The position numbers and the translations under genes were made by a program. This document shows positions 19,183-27,437 of a DNA stretch of 64,000 nucleotides, in pieces. The DNA lies in contig LBON01000001.1 of NCBI GenBank assembly GCA_000989525.1, forward strand, positions 112,306 through 176,305. The letters run 5' to 3'. The notes under the pieces were generated by a model. The model searched no databases, had not been told where the DNA came from, and saw nothing but the letters and a program-made list of their open reading frames with translations. Source of the DNA: a candidate division TM6 bacterium GW2011_GWF2_32_72 (GTDB taxonomy: Bacteria > Babelota > Babeliae > Babelales > GWF2-32-72). Positions within the stretch are counted from its first letter, which is position 1. Every line of letters starts with the position of its first letter.

Positions 19183-20757
19183 TTACTCCATAAAATGAAG
19201 ATCTATGTGGAAGAATTTACGTGATTGTAAAATAAACAACGCAAAAACAACAGAAAGAGGTCCGGCCCAAAACCAGTAACCCATTTTGTGGAAAAAGAAT
19301 GTGTGCCATGCACCTGTTGGAATTAGCATCATAGCGTATTCTAATGCGCTATATGCTAATATAAATAGAATTATACCGGTTAAAACTTGTAGTAATATTT
19401 TTATTGTAAATAAAAGTACCTTGCGAATATCAAGTGATATTTTGAATATTAAATGGAGAATAAGTAATAAAGAGGTTGTTTCTGCAAACTGAGAAAGTGT
19501 GGTTGCCAAAGCAAGGCCAACTGCTCCGTAAGATTTCATTAGAAGAAAGTTTAATAATGCGTTTAAGGCTGTTGCAAAAACGGAAATTATTGTTGGAACA
19601 AAGTTTTTATGTTTTGAATAATAAATGGTAAGAAGAATTTTGTTTAAAGAAAAAACCGTTGTTCCAATTAAGAATGCTTTAAAAACATTACTTGTTTGAA
19701 GGGCTTGATCCACACTGAATTTTTGAGAAACATATAGCGTTGCAAATATCTGATTAGAAAAAAAGAAGAATATAAACATTGCAGGTATTGTTACCCATAG
19801 AACAAGTTTAGTAGCTTCTGTTAATAAAAAACCAAATTTTTCTGGTTCTTTGACGGCTGTTTTAGAAAATGATGGAAGAAGTATTGTTGCAAATGACGAG
19901 GCAAAAACGCCAACAGGTATACCCATGAATCTGTTTGCGTAAGTTATTAAGGATACTGATCCTGTTGGTAAATAAGAGGCAAAATATGTGTCAACTACAA
20001 AATTGAGTTCTAAAAGGCCTGCTCCAATCATACTAGGTATAAACATCCACAATACGGTTTTGAAAGCATTGATAGCTTTAAATGTAATTGGTCCAAATTC
20101 AAAACCATACTTAAAGTATGTATGTATTTGAATTACTAGTTGAGTGGCCACTCCTGCTAATAAAAAAATACAAATAAAATTGATTGCGGTTACCATTGGG
20201 ACATTAAAAAATCTATTTAATAAATAGGCTAATCCAATTCCCGTGAGATAAAAAATATTTAAAATTATTGGGCCAAGGGCAGGAATTCTAAAATGTTGTA
20301 CGGAATGGAGTGCGGCGGTTATTAGATAGCTTGAGGAAAGAAAAAATATCATTGGAATCAACAAGCGTAGATAAGATGTTGCAAAATCTATGGTTTCTTG
20401 TGAAAAGCCGGGCTGGAGGAGACGCAGTATTTGAGGGGCATAAATTGCACCAAAAATACAAATTAGTGCAACCAGAGTTTCAAAAAATAAGAACGCAACG
20501 GTCATTAAACTTTCAGCTGTTTTTTTATCGTCAGAATTTATAAGTTTGGTTATAGTTGGGACCATCGAAATGCTCATTGCACCTTCGGCAAATGTTTTAC
20601 GTAGCGTGTTTGGTAGTTTATATGCTGACAAAAAGGCATCAGAAAGTGCGCTGGCACCTAAAATTTTTACAAGTAAAATTTCTCTGAATAGTCCTAAAAA
20701 TCGGCTAATTAATGTCCATGATCCTAACTCAAAAGTTCGTTTTTTTATTGAACTCAT
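19183..20757 (-). CDS. murJ: Lipid II flippase MurJ
   Basis: MurJ moves lipid II across the inner membrane for peptidoglycan synthesis. Seen: 524 residues with about 14 hydrophobic segments and the family blocks SRFLGLFRE, LSDAF, KLPNTLRKTFAEGA and YANRFMGIP. These carry the residues equivalent to E. coli R18, R24, D39, R52 and R270, all kept. This makes it the likely true MurJ, in contrast to the second MurJ-like gene at 38814. Its start overlaps the upstream ABC gene by 4 bases, so the two are probably translated together. Confidence 0.93.
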   Translation of the reverse strand: MSSIKKRTFELGSWTLISRFLGLFREILLVKILGASALSDAFLSAYKLPNTLRKTFAEGAMSISMVPTITKLINSDDKKTAESLMTVAFLFFETLVALICIFGAIYAPQILRLLQPGFSQETIDFATSYLRLLIPMIFFLSSSYLITAALHSVQHFRIPALGPIILNIFYLTGIGLAYLLNRFFNVPMVTAINFICIFLLAGVATQLVIQIHTYFKYGFEFGPITFKAINAFKTVLWMFIPSMIGAGLLELNFVVDTYFASYLPTGSVSLITYANRFMGIPVGVFASSFATILLPSFSKTAVKEPEKFGFLLTEATKLVLWVTIPAMFIFFFFSNQIFATLYVSQKFSVDQALQTSNVFKAFLIGTTVFSLNKILLTIYYSKHKNFVPTIISVFATALNALLNFLLMKSYGAVGLALATTLSQFAETTSLLLILHLIFKISLDIRKVLLFTIKILLQVLTGIILFILAYSALEYAMMLIPTGAWHTFFFHKMGYWFWAGPLSVVFALFILQSRKFFHIDLHFME

Positions 20758-21431
20758 ATTTTTTCCAAATCGCCATTGTGAAGTTTAAAGACCATGTCCA
20801 TTTTTTCTGCAACATATTTGTCATGTGAACTAATTATAAGTCCCATTGACCATATATTTTTACATTCAAGAATAAAATCAACTAATTGTTTTGCGGTTTC
20901 TTCATCCAAACTTCCTGTTGGTTCGTCCGCTAGTAAAAATTTGGGTTGATTATAAAGGGCACGAAGAATTGCGACTCGTTGTTGTTGGCCACCAGAAAGT
21001 GAATTTGGTTTTTCTTCTGCTTTTGCGCTAAGATCAACCTTTTTAAGGAGTTCTAAGGCTTTTTGTCGACACTTTTTTTGTGGCTCGCCTGCAATTAAAC
21101 CTTTGAGCATGATATTTTCTAAAACAGAAAGCTCTCGAATTAGATGTGGTTGTTGAAAGACCAGGCCAATTTCTTGATTGTAAAAAACATCTCTATGCTT
21201 TGATCTAATTGCATTTATATCCATAAGGTTGTAAAAAATATTTCCTGTTGTGGGTTTTTCAATACCAGAAAGTATGTGTAAAAATGTGGATTTTCCTGTT
21301 CCAGAAACACCAGTAATTGCATAACTTTTTGATTCATTAAACTCAATAGAGATATCATTTAAAACCTCTAGGTAATTTTTACCTTGCTTGAACGATTTAC
21401 AAATATTAACAGCGGCAAGTTTGTTATTCAT
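20754..21431 (-). CDS. LolD/MacB-type ABC transporter ATP-binding protein
   Basis: This group of ATPases drives lipoprotein release (LolCDE) or MacB-like transport. Seen: Walker A GVSGTGKS, the SGGQQQRVAILRAL signature, Walker B FLLADEPTGSLD (the ADEPTGSLD form is typical of the LolD/FtsE/MacB group), and H-loop SSHD. The length of 225 residues fits LolD. No LolC/E permease is next to it; the neighbours are murJ and alaS. FtsE is a possible alternative, but FtsX is also missing here. Confidence 0.8.
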   Translation of the reverse strand: MNNKLAAVNICKSFKQGKNYLEVLNDISIEFNESKSYAITGVSGTGKSTFLHILSGIEKPTTGNIFYNLMDINAIRSKHRDVFYNQEIGLVFQQPHLIRELSVLENIMLKGLIAGEPQKKCRQKALELLKKVDLSAKAEEKPNSLSGGQQQRVAILRALYNQPKFLLADEPTGSLDEETAKQLVDFILECKNIWSMGLIISSHDKYVAEKMDMVFKLHNGDLEKI

Positions 21432-21445
21432 GAAGTAGTCCCAGT

Positions 21446-24043
21446 TTAAAGAGTCTTAACTTTATTCTGGATCTTTTCTAGAATTTGTTTAGTGATTATA
21501 GGTCCACCACCTTGTAAAACAAGATCTTTGCCCCCACCCCGTAAGCTTGCCTCTTCTCTTAACCATTCTGCAAAATTTTTCAAATTTATTTTGTTAATTA
21601 AAGATTTGTCGATTGCACAGTAAAAACTTGAAGCCTTGCCTGTATTACTAATTAGTAAGTAAAGACCAGCTTTTTTAGTATTTAATTCATTTGTTATCTC
21701 TTTGAGTTCGTCATTGTCAAAAAGTTCAAGAAGCAATGCTAAAGTTGGAATGCTTGATGTGGTATTAACTTGTTCTGACCATGTATTTATGCTATTTTTC
21801 CACATTTGTTTTTTTAGATTTTTAATTTGGTAATTTGCATCCCGGAGTTGTTCAGATTGTTTTTCAACTGTATGCAATACTTCATGTAATTGAACCTTGA
21901 ACATTTGCCCGAGCGCTTTAACGGTAGCAAAGTTTTCTTGGAACAACTCTAAAGCTTTTGAGCCAGTTATTGCAATAATTCGTCGAACGCCCGCTGAAAG
22001 GGATGTCATTTCTATAATTTTAAAGCAACCAATGTCACCAGTCTCTTCAACGTGTGATCCACCACAAAGTTCGGCTGAAAATCCTGGAACTTCAACAACG
22101 CGAACACATTCTGGATTGTATTTATCACCAAAAAATGCAGTTACACCTCTATTTTGGGCAATTTTCAAAGTTGTTTCTTCTATGCATAGAGGGATGTTTT
22201 CCATGATTTTTTGATTAACAAGAGTTTCAACTGCTTTAATTTGTTCGGCTGTTAGATTTTCATGATAGTTAAAATCGAACCTTAAATTGGCCGCTGTAAC
22301 TTCAGAACCAGCTTGTTTTATTTGTTTGCCAAATAATTCAACTAATGCCGCTTGTAAAAGGTGAGTGGCTGTGTGATTTTTTTTAACTTGATTTTTAATA
22401 TCTGTATCGACTGCTAAAACAATTGTATCGCCTACAGAAAATTTTACAGGAGCTGTAATTTTAATGGCGATTCCATTTTCAATATTTTTTAATTCTACTA
22501 CTTCTGTTTTTTTGTCTTTAATTTTTGCCCAGCCTTTATCGCTTATTTGGCCGCCTTTTTCAACATAAAAGGGTGATTTGTCTGTAATAATAAAAACTTC
22601 TTTGCCAGCTTCGATAGTTTTTACAGAGTTGCCATCTTGAAGAATAGCAATAACGTTTGCTTCTAATTCTTGATGTTCATCTCCGCAATATTCAGTTGAA
22701 ATTGACTCTGTAAGATTGAATTCTGATGATTCCTTCATTTTTTTGCCAGAAAGAAGTCTTTGTTTTTCCATTTCTACTTCAAAGCCTGGCATATCGACTT
22801 TGTATCCATGTTCACCTGCTATTAATACAGTTAATTCAACAGGAAAACCGTATGTATCATAAAGTTTGAAAGCATCTTCACCTGTTAGAGTTTTGGTTTT
22901 TTGTGCATCTTGGAACATTTTTTCCAAAATAGCTTGGCCTCGAACAAGGTTTTCTGAGAATCTTTCAATTTCAAGTTTTAAAGTGCGTTCAATTAAGCTT
23001 TGATTTTCTTTTAGTTCTGGGTAAATATTGCCCATTTCGCCTATTAAATATCCAGCTAATCTGTGGAAAATTGGCTCATTTGAAAGTTTTTGTGAAAATA
23101 AAGCGGCTCTTCGAATAATTTTTCTAAGAACATAGCCTCGCCCTTCATTTGATGGTATTCCTCCATCTGCGATTGCAAAGGAAGTTGATCTGATATGGTC
23201 TGCAAGTACATTGAAAGCTGTTTTTATTTCTGTTTTAGCAGTTGCATATTTGTGGCCAGTAAGTTCTTCGATGCCTTTCATGATAGGTTCAAAAACATCT
23301 GTTTCAAAGACATTATCTTTGTTTTGCACAACAGAAGCAATTCGTTCAAAGCCCATGCCTGTATCTACACCCTTTTGTTTGAGCGGTGTTAACGATCCAT
23401 CGGAATTTTGATTAAATTGCATAAATACTAAGTTCCAGATTTCTAGGAAGCGGTCGCAGTCACATGCAGGGCCACATTTGGCAATGTCTTTGCAGCCGAA
23501 TGCAGGGCCTCTATCAACGTGAATTTCTGTGCATGGTCCACAAGGTCCTGTATCACCCATTTGCCAAAAATTTTCTTTTTTGCCGAGTCTATAAATTTTT
23601 TCTTTTGGAATACCGATTGTTTTATTCCATAATTCAAAGGCTTCATCATCTTCAAGATAAATTGAAATATAAAGATTTTCTTTTGGTAGTTTGATGTCTT
23701 CTGTTAAAAAGTTCCATGCGTATTCTATGGCTTCTTTTTTAAAATAAGCTCCAAAAGAGAAGTTCCCCATCATTTCAAAGAAAGTAAGATGTCTTTTGGT
23801 AAACCCAACGTTTTCCAAATCGTTATGTTTGCCTCCAGCTCGTATACATTTTTGTATGGAGACAGCTTTATTGTAGCTTCTTTGTTCTTTGCCAAGGAAA
23901 AGGTCTTTGAATTGATTCATTCCCGCATTTGTAAATAATAAGGTTGGATCTTCTGCGGGTATTACCGGTGAACTTGCAACAAGCTTATGATCATGTTTTT
24001 TGAAAAACTCTATAAATTTATTTCGAATGATTGAGGATTTCAT
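21446..24043 (-). CDS. alaS: Alanyl-tRNA synthetase
   Basis: It charges tRNA-Ala with alanine. Seen: class II catalytic domain from the N-terminus (SSPVIPAEDPTLLFTNAGM, then RAGGKHNDLENVG and FFEMMGNFSFG), the tRNA-recognition region, the editing domain with NHTATHLLQAAL and the later CGGSHVEETGDIG zinc/editing motif, and a C-terminal domain ending in GGGKDLVLQGGG. The 865 residues are full length. A Cys-rich stretch around residues 183-197 (GCKDIAKCGPACDCDRF) is seen in many AlaRS. It is the first gene of a minus-strand run. Confidence 0.98.
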   Translation of the reverse strand: MKSSIIRNKFIEFFKKHDHKLVASSPVIPAEDPTLLFTNAGMNQFKDLFLGKEQRSYNKAVSIQKCIRAGGKHNDLENVGFTKRHLTFFEMMGNFSFGAYFKKEAIEYAWNFLTEDIKLPKENLYISIYLEDDEAFELWNKTIGIPKEKIYRLGKKENFWQMGDTGPCGPCTEIHVDRGPAFGCKDIAKCGPACDCDRFLEIWNLVFMQFNQNSDGSLTPLKQKGVDTGMGFERIASVVQNKDNVFETDVFEPIMKGIEELTGHKYATAKTEIKTAFNVLADHIRSTSFAIADGGIPSNEGRGYVLRKIIRRAALFSQKLSNEPIFHRLAGYLIGEMGNIYPELKENQSLIERTLKLEIERFSENLVRGQAILEKMFQDAQKTKTLTGEDAFKLYDTYGFPVELTVLIAGEHGYKVDMPGFEVEMEKQRLLSGKKMKESSEFNLTESISTEYCGDEHQELEANVIAILQDGNSVKTIEAGKEVFIITDKSPFYVEKGGQISDKGWAKIKDKKTEVVELKNIENGIAIKITAPVKFSVGDTIVLAVDTDIKNQVKKNHTATHLLQAALVELFGKQIKQAGSEVTAANLRFDFNYHENLTAEQIKAVETLVNQKIMENIPLCIEETTLKIAQNRGVTAFFGDKYNPECVRVVEVPGFSAELCGGSHVEETGDIGCFKIIEMTSLSAGVRRIIAITGSKALELFQENFATVKALGQMFKVQLHEVLHTVEKQSEQLRDANYQIKNLKKQMWKNSINTWSEQVNTTSSIPTLALLLELFDNDELKEITNELNTKKAGLYLLISNTGKASSFYCAIDKSLINKINLKNFAEWLREEASLRGGGKDLVLQGGGPIITKQILEKIQNKVKTL

Positions 24044-24139
24044 TTTGAGTCCTATTTTTTTTAAAAAAACCTAAAGCAACTGATAATTTTATATTGTAGC
24101 ATTTTTTTTTATTCAGGTGAATTAAGGCGTGTTCTCTAT

Positions 24140-24907
24140 TTAAAGATTAGAGATGTTTTGGTAAATATTAGGTTTTTGCAAAAATAGTTGGTGTATTTTT
24201 TCTATGTTTAAGAGGCACCAAAGCGTAATTTTTTTTGCTTGATCTATTGTGACGCCTTTTAATCCAGCTTTTTCATTAAGTAAGTTTTCATATTTGTTCA
24301 TAAAATGAGGGGATCCAATATGAATTAACCAAAAACAACCCAAAGTTTCTAGAATTTCCGGAAGATTAGTTTCAAAATAATCTTTTTTAATAAGGCAACC
24401 CAATGTTTTGAGTAATTGGTCTTTCCATTCAGAATCTATTCCTAGATGGGTTTCATTAGAGAATGATATTGTTGAAGGTGGGCTGAATTCTTCATACAAA
24501 TATATTTTAAATATCTTATTAAATTTAAAAAAACCTTTAAATAGAACATTTTCTAAAAATAGTATTGTAAAAGATGTTAAAATTAGTAAAGAATGTCTTA
24601 GTTCTTCTTCAGACTGGCTTTTAATAGTATAAATTTGAAATTTATGTAGTAATGACCGAATTGAATAAATCTTTTTTGAACCGTTTTTTAACGATAATAA
24701 ATACGATATATCTAAATTTTCCGCTTCTGACTTTGCTTTTAATATTTCTTCTTTAGTATTGAATGGTAGATTACAATTTGGGTCACGCTTACTTAGGTTT
24801 TCCAGCATTTCCCAGTAAATAAAGCCCGTCCCAGCCTGCCTTTTTGGTATTGTGTTTATTGTTGAATAAAACATTTGAAGACAAAAAATGCAAAAGAGTT
24901 TTTTCAT
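24140..24907 (-). CDS. Exported protein of unknown function (255 aa)
   Basis: I do not recognise it. Seen: a signal peptide-like start MKKLFCIFCLQMFYSTINT, then a mainly helical protein with hydrophobic stretches near residues 105-125 and 230-240. It is the last of three genes on the minus strand, behind the 433-residue exported protein, with a gap of 20 bases. No catalytic motif stands out. Its base composition is like that of its neighbours. Confidence 0.6.
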   Translation of the reverse strand: MKKLFCIFCLQMFYSTINTIPKRQAGTGFIYWEMLENLSKRDPNCNLPFNTKEEILKAKSEAENLDISYLLSLKNGSKKIYSIRSLLHKFQIYTIKSQSEEELRHSLLILTSFTILFLENVLFKGFFKFNKIFKIYLYEEFSPPSTISFSNETHLGIDSEWKDQLLKTLGCLIKKDYFETNLPEILETLGCFWLIHIGSPHFMNKYENLLNEKAGLKGVTIDQAKKITLWCLLNIEKIHQLFLQKPNIYQNISNL

Positions 24908-24927
24908 TATACCCCACTAGTTAAGAA

Positions 24928-26229
24928 TTAATTATATAACCCCTTTTGCGTTATAAGTTTTTTAATTTGATCGCGACAAATTTCGAATAATTGTAAATTT
25001 TTCTTGCTAGCATTGTAAATAAATTGTTTGTTTTTTGGCAGTCGTTTGAGGCTCAGCGCAGGTAAAATATGTATTTTTTCTAGGTCCAAAAGCCCTTCAA
25101 GTTCATTATTATAAATTTTATTTCTGCAAATTTTATACATTATTTCAAAAATTTCTATGTTTTTATATTTTCTAAAAATAGTTAAAAATGGTTCAGTATT
25201 TTGATTTATAATACATTCTATGATTTCATCATTTATTAAGTTTTTTTGAATCATATCAGCTATAGTTTTAACTTCTTGACAGTTACTTTCTTCTAGTTTT
25301 GTTATAAGCGATGCAAATTCGTTTTTTTGATTATTAAATTTTTTTAGTGTTTCTATAACTTCGTCACGGAGTAACCAATTTTGCATTTTTTCAGTTGAGT
25401 ATAGGGTTTCACTTTTTGCCCATTTGAATACTGTAATTTTTTCTTTTTGCGACAAAAATGATGTTTGTTTGTGTGTGTTGGTAAGGTAATTTGAGAATAT
25501 ATATATTATTTGTTGTGTGCACCATTCTAATTTTTCTTTAAGAGATGGGTTTTCTGCCTTGTTAAATAGACATAAATCATTAAAAAATAATATTATTGTT
25601 TCAATTTGTGATTCAATGATTTTGTTTTCTTCATCTTCAGGTACTGCAAGATGTTTTTGTAAAATATAAAAGTTGTAAAAAAGCTTTTCTAGCCATAATT
25701 GTTTGATAAGTTCATGTAAAAAATAACTTGGTGTTTGATCTTCTATTTCCGTTCCTAAATAGTCGGGTTCGTGTAGTGAAATTGTTTTTGTTTTTAATTG
25801 CCTTTCTAGTGAAAGTATGAGCTCTGGTTCTATTGCGAGCGGATTTTTTTGAAAGGCTTTGGCAAAAAAATAAGATTCTTCCCAAAAAGTATCGTATGTT
25901 ATTTTTACTATCTGTAGAGTTAATATGGAAAGTATTTGTGTGATGCTGTGTATTGTTGTGGTTTGATCCATAAGCGCTTTTGTATCGTTAGAATCTAGTT
26001 TTTTTAGACTATCAAAAAGTTTTTGTTTTAAGAGGTGGATATACTGAAGTGTTAAAGTAGTTTCTTTTTTGTTAATGAATTCATTTTCTAATAAAATTTC
26101 TACTTCGTTTAATATTGTTGTTTGTTCTTCTCTAGATCGATGGTTTGTTTGTAGTTCTATTGAATTGCTGTAAAAAGATGGATAAATATTTGTTGTGATG
26201 ATTAGTGTTATTAAGTAAATTTTTTTCAT
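24928..26229 (-). CDS. Exported helical protein of unknown function (433 aa)
   Basis: I do not recognise it. Seen: a signal peptide (about residues 1-20, MKKIYLITLIITTNIYPSFYS), then a long all-helical protein rich in Leu, Ile, Lys and Glu, with no zinc or nucleotide motif. Its start overlaps the HIT gene stop by 4 bases, so translation is likely coupled. Such long secreted helical proteins are common in intracellular bacteria, but no role can be deduced. Confidence 0.62.
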   Translation of the reverse strand: MKKIYLITLIITTNIYPSFYSNSIELQTNHRSREEQTTILNEVEILLENEFINKKETTLTLQYIHLLKQKLFDSLKKLDSNDTKALMDQTTTIHSITQILSILTLQIVKITYDTFWEESYFFAKAFQKNPLAIEPELILSLERQLKTKTISLHEPDYLGTEIEDQTPSYFLHELIKQLWLEKLFYNFYILQKHLAVPEDEENKIIESQIETIILFFNDLCLFNKAENPSLKEKLEWCTQQIIYIFSNYLTNTHKQTSFLSQKEKITVFKWAKSETLYSTEKMQNWLLRDEVIETLKKFNNQKNEFASLITKLEESNCQEVKTIADMIQKNLINDEIIECIINQNTEPFLTIFRKYKNIEIFEIMYKICRNKIYNNELEGLLDLEKIHILPALSLKRLPKNKQFIYNASKKNLQLFEICRDQIKKLITQKGLYN

Positions 26230-26732
26230 AAGATTTCAAATGCTGTTTTTAGTTTGTCATAAATAGAAAATAGATCGGCCGAGAGTGGCTTTGTGTCTGT
26301 GCTTACTGGTAGAAAGTTTGTGTCCCCTTCCCATCTTGGAAGAACATGGAAGTGAAGATGATTTGGAATGCTGCCGCCAGAGACTTTACCTAAATTTAGT
26401 CCAACATTAATTCCTTCTGCGTTCATTTCTTTTTTTAATATTTCGATGCATTTTGAAATTTCATCCATAATTTTGTGTTGAGTTTCAGAAGATAGGTCAT
26501 TTAAATTTGCGGTGTGTTGGCAGGGAATAATAAGGAGATGTCCTGGGTTATAGGGAAATTTATTTATGGCGACATAAAAGCCTTCATTTCTTGCAAGGAT
26601 CATGTTTTCTTTATCATTATCGTCTTTTATTTGTTGGCAAAAGACACATTCTTCGGCAGATTTTTTTGTAGACTTATTTTTTGAAACGTCTTTTGTATAG
26701 ATACCACGCCATGGTGCGTATAATAATTTCAT
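26226..26732 (-). CDS. HIT-family nucleotide hydrolase/phosphorylase
   Basis: HIT proteins act on nucleoside phosphates, for example Ap4A or AMP-lysine. Seen: a zinc-knuckle-like CVFCQQI near residue 30, the HTANLNDL segment, NVGLNLGK and the catalytic histidine triad NHLHFHVLPRW. The CxxC and the GTNFLP-like end (GDTNFLPV) resemble the Ap4A phosphorylase-like group. I start at 26732 because AAAAAGGAA lies about 7 bases before that ATG; the longer frame would add 17 residues of unlikely sequence. It heads a three-gene minus-strand group. Confidence 0.88.
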   Translation of the reverse strand: MKLLYAPWRGIYTKDVSKNKSTKKSAEECVFCQQIKDDNDKENMILARNEGFYVAINKFPYNPGHLLIIPCQHTANLNDLSSETQHKIMDEISKCIEILKKEMNAEGINVGLNLGKVSGGSIPNHLHFHVLPRWEGDTNFLPVSTDTKPLSADLFSIYDKLKTAFEIL

Positions 26733-26903
26733 GTAATTGTTCCTTTTTTTAAAAAGATTTTCAATATTTGCGAATTGTAGCATATGATCTCTGTTTTTGT
26801 TAATAATTTTTAAAAAAAATTGGGACTTTATATTGTTAATGTTGTTTTTGCTTTAAATTAATGTTGTTTGTAAGCGAAAAGATAAAAAATATCGAGGTGA
26901 AAA

Positions 26904-27050
26904 GTGACAGCATTCGAACATCAAATAGTTGGATTTATTGTTTTTATTTTTATTTGGATATTCTTTATAAAACGACATTTTTATACAAAAGAAAATATGC
27001 GTGATGCACAAAACGAATTTAATAAGTTTTTCTTCAAAAAATTTCGTTAA
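26904..27050 (+). CDS. Very small membrane protein (48 aa)
   Basis: This short frame starts at GTG after a good CGAGGTG site 7 bases upstream and ends at TAA. The product has a short N-terminus, one hydrophobic helix (about residues 8-23, with FIVFIFIWIFFI) and a basic, charged C-terminus ending FFFKKFR. Good ribosome binding, a clean single membrane helix and a positive inner end make it likely real. Its role is unknown. Confidence 0.5.
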   Translation: MTAFEHQIVGFIVFIFIWIFFIKRHFYTKENMRDAQNEFNKFFFKKFR

Positions 27051-27437
27051 TTATTTTATTTAGTAAAGTTAAAATTTTAGAATTTAGATAAAAAATTATA
27101 AGCGCCACTCAGTTTTTGCTGCGTATCGCTTATAGTTTTAAGGCTTTTCTGGTGTTTTATTTGATTAATTAGTTTATGTTTGTTTTAAAAAGACTTTATG
27201 TCAGGGCATTTTGTTTGATCTGCAGATGTGTTTGGAAAAAAAGTTTCAAAATAAATTTGACATTAATTCAATTTCGTTAAAAGATATAGTTAAACAAAAA
27301 GGTTTACTTTGTTGATAAGTTCCAGATTAAAAAATCTGGACGAATTTTTTTATAAAGTTTTAATTATTCAATTTAGTGGTTGCTTGATAAAAAATGTGTG
27401 ATAGCAAGATTATGTTTAACAGATTGAGGAGTTATAG
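27051..27437 (+). other. Non-coding gap of 387 bases with two hairpins
   Basis: No open frame with a good start was found here. An ATAAGCG...CGCTTAT inverted repeat with an inner CAG/CTG pair lies at about 27099-27136, and a terminator-like hairpin at 27321-27351. A TTGACA at 27257 could be a -35 element, but a matching -10 is unclear. The gap may hold a small RNA or only the leader of the gene at 27438. Confidence 0.4.
27321..27351 (+). terminator. Terminator-like hairpin before the glycan locus
   Basis: A perfect inverted repeat TCCAGATT-AAAA-AATCTGGA is followed by CGAA and a run of seven T. It lies 86 bases before the gene at 27438 and could end transcription from upstream or attenuate the locus. 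Confidence 0.65.

Noticed and set aside
21897..22214. Plus-strand frame of 105 codons inside alaS
   Set aside because: Antisense to the conserved editing domain of AlaRS, without any start signal of its own.
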